From: Mugil cephalus
Taxonomy: Eukaryota; Chordata; Actinopteri; Mugiliformes; Mugilidae
Assembly (NCBI RefSeq): GCF_022458985.1
Contig: NC_061786.1
Location: 22,073,974 to 22,137,973, forward strand
Reading direction: 5' to 3'
Length of the DNA: 64,000 bases
Within the stretch, counting starts at the first letter, position 1, and every line of letters starts with the position of its first letter. Made by a program: the position numbers and the translations under genes. The notes beneath the pieces are model-generated. The model searched no databases. It saw only the letters and a list, made by a program, of their open reading frames with translations, and was not told the origin of the DNA. This document shows positions 52,420 to 64,000 of the stretch, one piece after another.

Positions 52420-53466
52420 TAAGAGGAAACCTGAGCTGTGTCATCATTATCAGCTATAAACCAGGCGACGTAATTCCCCTTTTAATGTAAAAGTCAAAAG
52501 AAAACACAAAATACGAGGTTGCAGGTCAGTTATATGTTTATTCAGCTTGTTGCCGGCTGTTACATGGACACCGAGCGTGTAATGGTGCAGACTTTGTATT
52601 AGTTTCAGAGATGTAAAGCACCATCTAGGTCTAGGTTTAGCAGACAGACAACAAGGAGCCCCTGCACTTTATCTTTCAGTTTCACAACTAAGCTTCAAAT
52701 GAAAAATCTAGCATGAGAGAGACACACTGCTCGATTAAAAACGGGGGGAACCAGTAACGTTTTTACCCTCCACCGCATTTGCACGTGCACAAGGAAGAAC
52801 TTAAAGCTTCCTGCAAGTGTAAAAGCGGAGGAAGACGAACTAAAAAACGAAACAATGGGTTTCTAACGCATTGAAAGGAAGATTTTAAGGTTACTGGTTC
52901 ACTGACTACTACTACTACTACCACAGAACCAGGATGTCGTGTCATTTATTGGTGGAGTTCCTCAAACACGAGCTTCTACTCTTAGTTTTTCGTCCTCCGT
53001 CACAAACAATTGGTCAAATGTTTGCACAGTGAGGCTTTTTTTTTATTTATTTATAAGGTCAAATGTTTAACTCTGTTGTTTAACTAATGTGCACGAAAAA
53101 AACGGGAGGAACTCGACCAAGAAACGACAACAACAACGCGTCCGTCCGTCTCGACGTAGCTTTGCGTAACTAATGCAGTGCAGCCACTCTGCGTTTTTTT
53201 CCACGTTCGCCGTCTTCTTGATGTGTGGTGTCAGAACGTGTGTAGAAGAAGGGGGACTTCTTGTTTGTTGGACCTCTTGTTTAGCACAAGGGCGCAGCTG
53301 TCTTGAGAAAGATGAGCGTTTTTTTTAGTTTTGGGAGGAGGAAGGAATGAAATGTGTGGGAGGGGGTATTTTTTTTGGGGGGGGGGGGAGGAAAGACGAT
53401 GAAGGGGAGGATGTCAAAGAAATGAGAGAGGATGAAGGTTTTACGCCGGGTTGGTGGCTTTTAATT

Positions 53467-54964
53467 CTAAATGAGCCCTGGGAGGGAAGGGTAAGCCAGT
53501 CGAATCTCCTCCCCCTCCAGAAGTTTCCTGAAACGAGAAAGGAGAAAAACTTTAGCTCTTCCTTCTTCGCGTTTTACGTGCTCCCGGTGGAAAACGTCTG
53601 TCGGCGTCTCACCTGTACGCAGCGATCTCAATATCGAGAGCCATCTTCACGTTGAGGAGGTCCTGGTACTCTCTCAGGTATCGAGCCATCTCCTGCTTGG
53701 CTTCGGCGATGTCCTGCTCCAGCTCGCTGATCCTCATCTGTGAAAGCAGAAAGACACGGACATTCGTCGTCATGCACGCTGTGACCTTGCAGATTCGAGC
53801 CGGCCCTCGTTTCCTGCACAGCACTAAAGCAGGCGGAGGATGGAGAATATATTCACAGCTCATCTTGCAGGAAAAGATGAGGACGTTTGATGTTTCTCTA
53901 CTTCCCGGTTGAGTTGAGATGCAATAATTTGCACCGTGCACCATATAAACGTCACTGACCTGGTACTTCGTCACCTCCTTGGCCTGCGTCTCCTCCAGAT
54001 CCTCCAGCTGCTTGTTCAGGGAGTTGATGACGTTCCTGAGCGCGTCGATCTCCGACGAGCGGGACTGGAGCAGCCTCCGGTACTCCTGCGTCTCCTCCCG
54101 GATGGCGTGCACCGCCTCGTTGTTCTTGCTCGCCATCTCCGCCACGCTGGCGAACTTGCTCTGGTACCACTCCTCGGCCGCCTGCATGTTCTTGTGCGCC
54201 AGCCGCTCGTACTGGGCCCGGATGTCCCGCAGGGCGCTGGACAGGTCGGGCCGGGACACCTCCACGTCCACGCTGATGCTGGCCACCTGCAGCTGCGCCT
54301 GCAGCTCCGCCTGCTCCTCCGCGAACACCTTCTTCAGGAACGCCATCTCGTCGGACAGGGACGCCACGGTGGCCTCGGCGTCGCAGTTGTAGACCACGGC
54401 CCGGCTCGCCTCCTCCCGGGCCCTCTGCAGAGCCTCCTCGGCGTCCACGCGCCGCCTCGCCTCCTCCTCGCAGCGCTCCTTCATCTGCTCGTACACGTCC
54501 CGCAGATAGTCCCTCTCCGCCTCCATGCGCATCTTCTCGCCGCTCTCCGAATCGATCATGGCCCTCAGGCTCCGCGCCTCCCCCTCGTAAAGCCCCTGCA
54601 GGCGGGACGGGTCGCTCTGCCGCCTCTTCAGCGCGTCCAGCTCGGCCAGCAGGGCCCGGTTCTGCAGCTCCAGGTGTCTCACCTTCTCGATGTACGTGGC
54701 GAAGCGGTCGTTGAGGTCCACCAGCTGAGCCCTCTCCTGGGACCTCACCCCGAGCAGCTCCGTGTTGAGGGAGCTGGCCTGAGCCAGGTCCATCCTCTGG
54801 GACCCGTCCGGCAGCGAGGACGAGGCCGTCCTCAGGATCCTCTTCCCTGGCGGTGGAGGAGCTCGGGAAGACGAGTAGAAAGAGGAAGACATGGAGGATT
54901 TGGTTCGGGAGCCTTTGTAGCTGTCCCAAGGGCGGCGGTAGGAGATGTAGGAATCGTAGCTCAT
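53467..54964 (-). CDS. Type IV-like (neuronal) intermediate filament protein with a very short tail
   Basis: Minus-strand exons 54964-53960, 53737-53613 and 53527-53467 give 396 residues. A Ser/Arg-rich head ([18 protein letters not shown]) precedes the rod: [20 protein letters not shown] at coil 1A and, at the rod end, [20 protein letters not shown] followed by KLLEGEE. The two introns lie where neurofilament and internexin genes have theirs (before the last coil-2 segment, and between AAYR and KLLEGEE), which points to type IV rather than the many-exon type III. Only 12 residues ([12 protein letters not shown]) follow the rod. NEFL-like, internexin/gefiltin-like or Xenopus XNIF-like are possible identities. 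A TATA box lies upstream. Confidence 0.85.
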
Positions 54965-55115
54965 GATGAATTTTTTGTTGTGGGGTTTTTTTTTTTTTTT
55001 TTGTGTGTTTGTTTTAAGAAAAGGATTTTTATGTCCCCCTTGTTCTGCACACCATCGGTGAGGATGAGCGAGCGCTTTTGCACTGCACCAGTTCAGTGAT
55101 GCTGCAGATCCTGAG

Positions 55116-55123
55116 CTTTTATA
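55116..55123 (-). promoter_or_regulatory. TATA box of the intermediate filament gene
   Basis: TATAAAAG on the minus strand, about 150 bp before the start codon, which allows a 5' UTR of about 120 nt. Confidence 0.6.
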
Positions 55124-55129
55124 GAGTCA

Positions 55130-57540
55130 GGCTGCAGCCCCCCCCCCTCCCTCCCCACCTCCTCCCATCTCCTCCCATCTCCTCCCTCCACCACAGAGAA
55201 GCCTGGTGCTGTCAGCATTCACCGGGCCAATCACAGCCCGCTGCAGTCAGGAGAGAGGAGGTCGGTTTATAGATTCGCTCTCCTCTAAAGCAGCCGGCGT
55301 CCTGTGTGGTAGAGTAGATTCCTATTTCATCGTCACTGACATCCATCCCTCTGGTTACTCCATACTTTTTTGCACATATATTTACGCTCCAAAATGCATC
55401 CATCAAGCATCACGCTTCACTTGCATAAAGTGAGGAACTAAACCTCCAGAAACAAAGAGTTCAGCCTGACCTAGAAAAAGAAAAGAGTCAGGGAGGAAAA
55501 CACATTTACTTTTACGCTTTAACGTCTAAGGCTCAAAATATCCACCTACTTCTTTTATTTATTTATTTATTTAGATCATAAAAAGGTCAGAAAATGGCTA
55601 TTTTATTTTTAATTTGCTGCAGGTTATAAGAGCGTAATAACCTTCAGGAAGAGGAGCAAAGGGCAGTTACCGTAACGACGGCGTATAAGGGCAACGTGTC
55701 GCCTTTGAGGAACCGTGGTATTTACGGTAATCCTAGAATGCACTGTTTGATATAAATGGGTTTCAGACGTGATGAGTCACGGATGTCGTTCTCCGGCCGT
55801 CCTGACTCTGACAGTTTGTGGGGGGAGACACCACCGAAGAAGAAAGGTGTGTAATCTGTATCTGCCGACACACGGTTCGGTCCAGAGAATGAGTCAGGGT
55901 GTAAATCAGCCTCAGTGTTTGTTGATCCAGGGGAATAAATAAAGATAAAAAAACAATAAAAACAATAGTTGATTTGTTGGTATAATTCAACACAGATCAT
56001 TTGTTTCTGGCTGTGTCATCTCTTATAGTTGTGTTAAAGTCCATTTATGCAGTTTTTAAGTAATTTTGTCGTGTATTTGTCTGTTATTGTCATGTATCTC
56101 TGTGTAGTTTCACGTCTTTGTGGATATTTTGTGCGTCTCTGCTTGAAGTTCCTCTTCACATCTTTGTAGCTGTTGCGTGTGTGTGTCAGGAGATTTTGTG
56201 TCTCTTCCTAAATAGATTTCTGTCTCTTTGCTGTTGTGTTTTGGACATTTTGTGTCTTGTTGTAGTTGCTTTGTTTCAGTCATTTTATGTCTCCTTTGTC
56301 ATTTATTTGTTATTTGTTATTTGTTATTTTGAGTTTCCTTAGTTGCACATGTTTGTGGACATTTTGTGCATTCCTGCTTTTAGCGTGTTTGTCTCTTTGT
56401 AATTGTAGTGTACACCTGTATGGTTATTTTATTTTTTATTAATGGTTACTGCTTGGTCTTTGGAGTTTTTTCTTGCTTTTTCTGTGATAAATTTCTGACT
56501 CCTTGTAGTTTTGAGTAAATACTGTGTTTATCTACAATATTTTTCTACATTTTGTGTATTTTTTATGTCATGTTATGTCTCTTTGTGGTTATTATTTATT
56601 TTTATTTTTTGCATCTTTTCATATTTGTATGGTGTTATTATTTGTACAGCCAGTTGAACTGTGGCGGTAATAAAGCAAAATGTTAGCCTAGCATTAGCTT
56701 TGACCAAGCAACCTTCTTGCTCCAAGAGCCAATGCTTGGTAGTGAATCAGAAGAGCCGAATCCCAATGATTTTTTTCCCCTTTTCTTTCTCCTTGCAGGG
56801 TTTTGTTCATTTGTTTGAACAATTTAAAGTTTTATTGAAATGTTAAAAGAAAAGTAAAAATGCTTGTGTAACAGAATAACTGCACAAAATTAGACAACTA
56901 TTAAGCTCCTCATAAAGACGTTGAATGCAAAAGAGTCTATCACACACACAAACCATCTGTATTTGATTCATTGGACTAAATAAAATATTTAAAATATCTA
57001 TAAACGATACTAAATAAAGAGCCGTTCAGGAGCTGATAGAGTCGATTCTAATTTCAGAGCCTGTGGTAAAAGAGTCGACTCTCAGAAACGAGACGAACTA
57101 AGTGGTTAACTTTCCTGTTGACGACTAAGATCTAACGCGGAGTTCATAAATTCATATAAACATTGCTTTGCTGGCTTTAATAGAGCGTTTTCAAATACAA
57201 TTTTATTTAACGTGCAATAAAACTCCTGAACGAGTGGAATAAATTTACATAAACTTGTTATCTTCAGAAGTAACGGATTTACTTTTGCTAACCCAGTGTA
57301 ATTTTTTGGTTGTCCTACATTGGGTGCGCTTCATATATCCGCGACGCTGTGCCGCTTCAGCAAAAAGCGGGGAAACCAAATGGAACTCAGGCAGCACGTA
57401 AAGCGGTAATTTGCGCCGGTGAGGTTTTCGAGCGCGCTAATACTCCCTCCCGCTGTGGTCACATGACCATAACAGCGGTTGGTTACGTACGGAAGGACGT
57501 TCTGGTAACGGTCGATGACGTCATTTGTTATATTTAAGGC
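55130..57540. other. Intergenic between the diverging filament and coa8 genes
   Basis: Mostly AT-rich, with many GTCTCTTTGT-like repeats at 56030-56600. GAGCCGAATC, GAGCCGTTC and AGTCGACTC near 56750-57080 suggest a decayed hAT-type remnant. No gene seen. Confidence 0.4.
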
Positions 57541-57573
57541 GCCGGTTAGTGACGGTTTTTCAAAATGGCCGCC
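57516..57573 (+). promoter_or_regulatory. coa8 core promoter motifs: CRE and YY1-type start
   Basis: A perfect TGACGTCA lies at 57516-57523. The start codon sits in AAAATGGCCGCC (57562-57573), a YY1-type element overlapping the ATG as in many TATA-less housekeeping genes. Confidence 0.45.
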
Positions 57574-60500
57574 GGCGCAGCAATGGGGTGTTTAACATGG
57601 AGGAGCCTCGGTAGTTTGACCCTCTGCTCCCTGCACTCAGTCCGGATATCAGCAGCGGGCAGCCGGCTCTGTAGCTCCGGACAGTCCGCCCAGCGGGAGA
57701 ATCCACCGGAGGTTCGTATTATTATTAATATTTTATAAACACGCCACTTTTTTAGTCATTTAGTCCTATGGAGACAGTTGTGTTTACATTTCGTGGTTCG
57801 ATACTGAAATATTTTTACATTTTAGGAGTAAAAATATTAAATTTCGAATTAAAGTTATGCATTTAAAAAAATCAAGAGTAAAATTATTATTAGAAAAATA
57901 TACTGTCACGCAGTAGGGAGTTTTCTAAACTAAAATATTTTTAAATATTTTCAGGGTAAAAAAAAAAATATAAAAAATGTATTGTTAAAATTAGGCTAAG
58001 CAAAATAAATGTATATATATTTATTATTGTACTATACTTACTGTAGCTCTCAAGTATGTGTGTTATTATAATTATTTTTAATATTTTATTTATTAAATAA
58101 AATAAAATATTTCCCTCTCAATATCCCCTCATTTATTCCATCATCAAAGTAAAATGATGCTGCACCAGATAAAACTGTCCTTTAACTTGGCAACTCCTTA
58201 AATCTTTGATTTATTTTGTGTTAAAATTGTTTCTGCACGTCATTTCTTTACCTCGTTCTCCTTCTGCGTGCAGAGATCCGGCTTCAGACCGCCGCCCGGC
58301 TCCACACACGACTGGATCGGGCCCCCGAACCCTCTGTCCAACCTGCGGCCGATCATTTACCACGTCCCCGAGAACGAGTCCGAGCTGGAGAAGCGGCTGC
58401 GACACCTGAGGCAGGAGACGGAGGACTGGAACCACGAGTTCTGGACCAAGCAGAACGTCAGCTTCAACCAGGTGAAGGACCAGCAGACGGACACGTCATC
58501 CTCTCTTAGACGTAGTTTTATTTACTCTGGGAAAAACAAGACTTTTGCATGAAAATAGAGCGAAGGAAATCATCTAAAAACAGTGAATATTCCACGATTA
58601 TTGTTGACACGAAAAAAGCCACAGATCTCAGAACTGAAGAGGTTCTGTCCTGAGGAATAGAACCAAATTCCTCCAAGCTGCTGTAGACACTGATGTTTTA
58701 AGTCATTTTTAGGTATATATATTATTACCAATACAAACAAAGGAAATGCAGAAAGAAAACAAATGATGGACGTTGTGAAGGAAACTACTGAAGCCCTAAA
58801 CAGTCACACATTCATAAATATTATTTCCTCCATTTTCCACGTGATAACGAGTTCATTTCCTGTGTTTTTCTCGAGTTATTTATCTCATTATTAACGATAT
58901 ATTTAATTTGAGAGAGTCCGTCATACGTGAGCTGCCACGCTGACTGATAGATGCTCTTAACACTAATAATAATAATAATGTAATAGAGCTACTGTTTGGT
59001 TTGTGCTTTAATGTTTAATAGATAATTATTCTAGAGGAATAAGATAACGAGATAAATAACGAGGTAAATTACTGGAGAAAACAGAAAAAATGTACTCGTT
59101 ATCTGTAGAAAACGACATGTACTCGTACAGAATAATCTAATTGAATAATAATCCGTCCACTAATTAACTCGCTGCAAAGAAAAATAAAACTTGAAGTAGT
59201 TAAATGATAAATAGTTAAATTATGACTGTGAAAATGAACCCGTTAACTCGGATTAATCCGTCGTCACGATCACACATGTGCAAATGTAGTGACAGGAAGC
59301 AGAACCAACCGATAAAGATGGAAGACGCTAAACAGCAGGTTGGTCGTCTACATGGGACATTAGAGGACAAAAAAAAAAAACAAGACGGGACAGTGGACCA
59401 ACATAAAGTATTATCACACTCTGCAGGAAGGAGTTTTCTTTTCACCAAAGCACATTAACACCATGTTAGTCAGGGATTCTGCTAGAACTTTGACTAATGC
59501 GTCGTCCAACTTCACAGAGACAAACCAAGACAAACCAAGACAAAGACAAATATGTGTCCACTCCTGCAAACCACTGTTCACTGGGAGAGACTGTTCTCAG
59601 CTGTCCTCTCGTTGGACAATGTCAACAAGTTAGTTCGTCTCAGTAGCAACAGGGACATTAACGTGGACACATGTTGGTTTAAAAAAGACAAAAAGCAGTT
59701 CAGTTATTTCAAGGTGTCTTTCTTGAGTCTGTTTGCTCATGCAAAATGAAACACGATTAATATAGATTAAGAATTACTGATATTTAATCGTGATTAAATC
59801 GGATTAAAGTTTTTAATGGTTTAAAGCACTAAATTAAAGCTGAATTACTTAATATTTCCTCTGGTTCATCATCATATGATCTGTACAGTGCGTCAGAGTT
59901 TCCTCTTTCACCAGCAGAGGGCGACATCGCACAATAAACAGAGACATTAATAATAATAATAATAATTTAATCTGTTTCTCTGCAGGAAAAAGAGACTTTC
60001 ATCATCTCACAGCTCAAGTCGAAAGGTCTGACTCTACGCGACGAAGACGGTGAGGATGAGACGATGATCACCCATCAGCCATAAGATTATGACCGGCTCC
60101 CTGTCAGTGAGGGCGTCAAATTAGACAAGAAATGAACATTAAGATCCTCAAAGTTTTTGGATGTTAGAAGCAGGAAAAAAAATGGAGAGATGGAAAATTT
60201 TAAGAGACTTTGACAAGGACCATAATCTGGGTCACAACTGCACCTGTTCGGGGCAAATCCTGGTCTGTACCGATCAGCGATGGGGAGGAAGAGAAGAAGA
60301 GATAAATGGAAGAAGAGGTAGAAGGGAGGAGGAAGAGGAGAAGTAAAACCAGAGACATAAACAACGTTAGGTCGTAATGTTATGGCTGATTGTTCCACCA
60401 AACAGGAGGCGGTATTTATAGTCTCTCTGTCTCTGTCCTCAGGACGACGTCGGACTCTGAGCAGCGAAGACATGGCCCAGTTTTATAAAAGCTTCCTGGA

Positions 60501-60767
60501 CAGAAACCGAGTTCGACACGCGAATTACAACAAGTGAGTTTTTCCCGAGGCTTCGAGGACACGAACGAGCGTCAAACCGTCACCAAAAGAAAACACGTGT
60601 CCTCCACCTCTGCAGCCGCTTACATGTCTTTTGTTTTTTTCACATCCAGGGAGTGGTACCGACGTAACTTCACCATCACGTTACTCATGGCTCGAGTCGC
60701 CCTGAACGACATGTGGAGGACGGTCACTAAAAACAGCAGGAAAAGCAGCAGCTCTCCTCCCACATGA
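57565..60767 (+). CDS. coa8: Cytochrome c oxidase assembly factor 8
   Basis: A mitochondrial protein needed for complex IV biogenesis (formerly APOPT1). Exons 57565-57711, 58274-58471, 59986-60049, 60443-60533 and 60650-60767, phases 0,0,1,2, give 205 residues (human about 206). A basic, Ser/Leu-rich presequence (MAAGAAMGCLTWRSLGSLTL) is followed by the conserved core: HDWIGPPNPLSNLRPI, PENESELEKRLRHLRQET, W-N-H-E-F-W, SQLKSKGLTLRDEDG, EDMAQFYKSFLDRN and EWYRRNFTITLLMARVAL. A second ATG at codon 7 is possible. AATAAA begins 2 nt after the stop (60769-60774). Introns 2 and 3 hold a foldback MITE and a Tc1 derivative. Confidence 0.93.
58815..59120. mobile_element. Foldback MITE in coa8 intron 2
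   Basis: Same family as 15585-15945: TTTTCCACGTGATAACGAGT on the left, and ATAACGAGATAAATAACGAG with TACTCGTTATC on the right. Confidence 0.55.
60070..60395 (+). mobile_element. Tc1-like deletion derivative in coa8 intron 3
   Basis: The ends ATCAGCCATAAGATTATGAC and GTCGTAATGTTATGGCTGAT are inverted repeats. The inside GATGTTAGAAGCAGGAAAA and GAGACTTTGACAAGGACCA matches the start of the common teleost Tc1-type element. About 325 bp remain of a unit usually over 1 kb, with no transposase frame. Confidence 0.75.
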
Positions 60768-60779
60768 CAATAAACCTGA

Positions 60780-61620
60780 CGTCAACAAGTGTTTGGTTCC
60801 ATCTGACTTCATTCTACTGATTATTATGAAAAGAAGAGATTTAGACATTCAAGTTTATGCTAATCTGTCTGTACCAGGACTAGAAAAACCAGGACTTCAT
60901 GACTGAGGATGTTTATTCTGAAATCAATTCAAATAATTCAAAATCTAACAGAACCACAGCACCTTTGTTTTCCTGCAGCAGGTTTTTGTTGTCATGCTGC
61001 AGGTTTGGTCCATGAATCGACTTTTTAATTAATTATTTAAATAAGTTCTGAATAGACGTCTTCAAATGTCCAAAATATTCAGTTTCCAGTCATAGAAGAG
61101 GACTCAGAAATCAAGCGTTTTTATAAAGAGGTTTAGTGCGACTGTAAAACTAAACCTTAGGGGTTATGGTTGTTTTGCATAAATCAGACTTTATTTGATC
61201 AAGATTTCTGACTTATTTCCTTCAGTTTTAATTTCAGTATTTGTTCATATTGTCAGATTTTTTATGTTTTTTCCTCAGAATTCGTAATTTATTCTAAAAC
61301 TTTAAGCGTTTATTTATGAATTTCATCAGAATTCTGATTTTTAATCCAAGAATCATAATTCTCTCAAGAATTTACTTTTTTTTTCTAGAATTCCATTTTA
61401 TTTTTGCTGAATTTGAAAATTATTCTCATTTTTTTTTTTATTGACACAGCTGCCTTTTTTTTTTTTTTGCCCAGTAATTGTGTTAAAATGCAAAGTCAAA
61501 TTTGACCCTAACTCAATATAAAGGTTAAATTATGTGATTATAGTTCAGATATTGTGACAGTTCTTCTTGTTTCTCTGAAATATTTCTAATAAATCTGGCT
61601 CCTTCACTCCGCGGGGCCAT
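60780..61620. other. Intergenic downstream of coa8
   Basis: AT-rich with poly(T) runs. No gene or clear repeat ends seen. Confidence 0.45.
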
Positions 61621-61626
61621 TTTACT

Positions 61627-62170
61627 GGTGGGCGGATCGATCAAAAACATCGATAATATCGATACCAACACCGATGTATATATTGATCGATACCAACGCA
61701 ATGAGGTCGATACTTAGGATTATGTTTTTTTTCTTATTCAAAATAGAAGTAAAAGGAAAGCAACTTACAAGATTTTGAAAAAACGTTGTAAGATTCAGCG
61801 GTAACAAAACAAACTTGTATAAGAAAAATCATAGAAAATAAAACAGAGCTACAGAAATGAAGAAGGAGAAAAATCCCCCATCATGGAGGCAGAGGCCTTT
61901 CAGTTTAGAAAATAACCAGGTAGATTTTATATATATAATATTTGTTGTAGAGTGATAATTTAAGAAAAGAAATCCAGAAAATAAGTGCAATGAAGGGGAG
62001 AAATGCCGTCTTATTTTAGTATTGTATTCTATTTCCTAAACGCACATGCTAATTAAACAAAAGAACTTAGTTAAACTTGTATTTTAACATTTATTGTAAC
62101 GTGACAAATTGATATCGACCCTGTGTTTATCTGATATCGGGTCGATACCAAATCTAGCGGCATCGCACAC
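61627..62170. mobile_element. hAT-like MITE, GGTG-ended
   Basis: The left side GGTGGGCGGATCGATC with many ATCGATA units is mirrored by GGGTCGATACC...GCATCGCACACC on the right. Ends are imperfect and no target duplication was identified. Confidence 0.5.
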
Positions 62171-62184
62171 CACCATCCCGCACT

Positions 62185-62834
62185 AGGGATGACCGATGCC
62201 CCTATTTTTCCTTTCGATCCGATACCAAGTAATACCAAGGCTAATATCACGAGCCGTATACCGATATCCGATACCGATACTTTTAGATGCTTACTCGTCT
62301 ATATGAAAATTACTTTTACAATAAGCATTTGTGAATGTAATTATGAAAAAATGTACTTTATACATTTATATAAGATCGAAACAAACTGTCAAATATCAGA
62401 TTTCTCTTTAATCAGAGCAGTTGAAAACAATCTGTGCAAAACAACAAGTCAAATCTGAGCAAATCACATTTAAAAACAATCTCTCTCTTGCAAAAATGAA
62501 AATAAGATCAGTCTGGCTCAGATATAATTATTTTTGAACCAGACAGAGTGGTCATCAGGTTAGAACTTGAAAGAACTTGAACTTTGACAACAAAGGTCAC
62601 ATTCTACAGTCTCCAGAGAGGTTTCAGGTATCTCTGCGCGCGCTCTCTCTCGCTCTCACGCTTTTTATTTATTTATTCATTTTTGAACTGATTGCAGATT
62701 CGGTTTAATGAAGTGCTAAGATTTATTTTTTTGTGAAAGTGGACTTGGTATCGACATTTTGATGTGAAGATCGATTAAAAAACACAAGCCTCGGTGGGAG
62801 GTATCGACGTTTCTGCATCGATACGGACATCCCT
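62185..62834. mobile_element. hAT-like MITE with TAGGGATG ends
   Basis: The left end TAGGGATGACCGATG and right end CATCGATACGGACATCCCTA are inverted, with GATACCGATAC-type subterminal repeats. It directly follows the previous element. No clear target duplication. Confidence 0.55.
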
Positions 62835-62879
62835 ATATCGCTCGCCACTACCATTTCGCGGAGCCAGTCGGGACCAGGA

Positions 62880-63266
62880 CCCGGGGAGCTGTCATCTTCA
62901 TGGGCAACTTTTTTTATTTATTTGCCCTCCCTTTAGCCCCATGAAGCCGGCGTCGGGGTAGTTTCACGGAGCCGCGTCCTGTCATGGAAGCAGCGGAGAA
63001 CACCTTCATTGGCTCCGTCTAATTTCAGTGTGTTTTGACAGCTTAGCTATGTAGCCATAGCTACTCAACGTTATTAACGGCTCTTGATGCGGCTGAAGCC
63101 CGAGCAGGGCGGATAACACGGAGGAGAGAGAGAAAAATCAAATTAAATAAATTAGAATATATAGATATATACATTTACGCCTGTGAGGAAACGTTGTCGC
63201 GACTTTAAAGTGGAAAGAGGAGCGTTTACAGTCGAGCTACATCGGCAACGGATGTCCCAGAGAACG
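62880..63266 (+). other. Putative 5' UTR exon of the next gene
   Basis: A GC-richer promoter-like stretch ends AGAGAACG followed by GTAAGA, a good donor. It has no long frame, and nothing coding is reached before the window ends. In human COA8 is followed by KLC1 on the same strand, so a klc1 orthologue is a guess from synteny only. Confidence 0.3.
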
Positions 63267-64000
63267 GTAAGAATGGCTCCGTCTATTCACTGGAACGCAT
63301 CATTAGCCAATTAACCACTCTTTAAAAATAATATATTTTTAAATTTCCATGTTAAGGGTATTTAATTAAACTTAATGTGTTTGCGTTTTTTTTTTTTTTT
63401 TTTTTTTTTTTGAGAGAGAGAATTGGCCTGGTGGTCTGTTAATTGCAGGAATTAGACGGTGTCAGCGCATTGAGCGACAGAGCGTTAGCTCAGGAATTAG
63501 CCGGGTGTCATGGGGGGGGAACTGGTTCTTCAGGTTAATCCGTTTTGAGAGGGAGGAAGCTCGGGCACATTTACCTTCTGTTAGCCGGGGGAAGCGGCGC
63601 ATATCCCGGCCACTCTTCAGGGGACTTCAGGGTCCTGTCATGTGATGACGGGTCCTGTCATTGATATTCACAGCGGGCTGAGGGGCTCTGAAAGCCGCCT
63701 GTGTTAGGTGCTGGACCCCCGGTGTGGGACACTGGATCTCAGTGTGGAGACAAACAGCTGGGACAGCAACTAAAAAATAAAAAAAAAAAATAATATTTTT
63801 TTATGTAACACGCATGCATACACACAATATCAGCAACTAGGACACAGGTGTGAAACATATGGCTCCTCTACAGGGTCTAATCTGGCCTCAGCATGAATTT
63901 GCAAACTGTGATCTGCAAATTTTCATGATAACAAAATAACTACGGTTCCTTATTTGTCCGATGTTTTTATTCAGAGAAGTGGACAGAACACTGAGCACTG
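63267..64000. other. Probable intron or flank, no exon seen
   Basis: Contains a T-run of about 30 nt (63386-63411), an A-run near 63777, and otherwise unremarkable sequence. Confidence 0.35.

Noticed and set aside
53952-54929. 325-codon frame on the minus strand
   Set aside because: An alternative frame of the same filament exon, Gly/Ala/Arg-rich and without domain; the 335-codon frame carries the rod motifs.
53936-55099. 387-codon open frame on the plus strand
   Set aside because: It is antisense to the GC-rich first exon of the intermediate filament gene; its Leu/Arg/His-rich peptide is the expected shadow of coiled-coil codons.

Overview
The window is nuclear DNA from a ray-finned fish, most likely a percomorph teleost. 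The evidence is small introns, vertebrate splice signals, teleost-type transposon remnants (Tc1, hAT- and piggyBac-like MITEs, LINE 3' ends) and the genes themselves. All exon models below were built by eye from consensus splice sites, reading-frame phase and remembered vertebrate orthologues. No search was run.

Layout: 1-2140, simple repeats and an A-rich minisatellite; 2150-6620 (+), mavs copy A; 6620-11930, repeats and two tRNA-Phe genes; 11950-17480 (+), mavs copy B; 17780-18340, LINE remnant; 18579-22726 (+), pank2; about 25600-47095 (+), loxl3, with two alternative-looking SRCR-4 exons and two tRNA-Phe genes in its introns; 48641-51146 (-), mrps26; 53467-54964 (-), a short-tailed type IV-like intermediate filament gene; 57565-60767 (+), coa8; about 62880-63266 (+), a possible untranslated first exon of the next gene. 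mavs, pank2 and mrps26 lie together on human 20p13, so part of this order is ancestral synteny.

The most notable feature is a tandem duplication of mavs, the mitochondrial adaptor of RIG-I-like receptor signalling. Both copies have five exons with the same phases, an N-terminal CARD and a C-terminal membrane anchor. Copy A keeps a TRAF2-type PVQDT site and three PxExx(acidic/aromatic) TRAF6-type sites. Copy B is altered at consensus-defining residues at all four aligned places while its CARD and anchor stay intact. Copy A has a canonical interferon-response-like element in intron 1 that copy B lacks at the matching place. This suggests a signalling copy and a rewired or regulatory copy, which is an inference.

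Other points of interest are the duplicated, phase-compatible SRCR-4 half-exons of loxl3, an inverted tRNA-Phe-bearing repeat pair about 29 kb apart, a pank2 splice acceptor preceded by 25 adenines, an in-frame alternative start for pank2, and several well-delimited MITEs.
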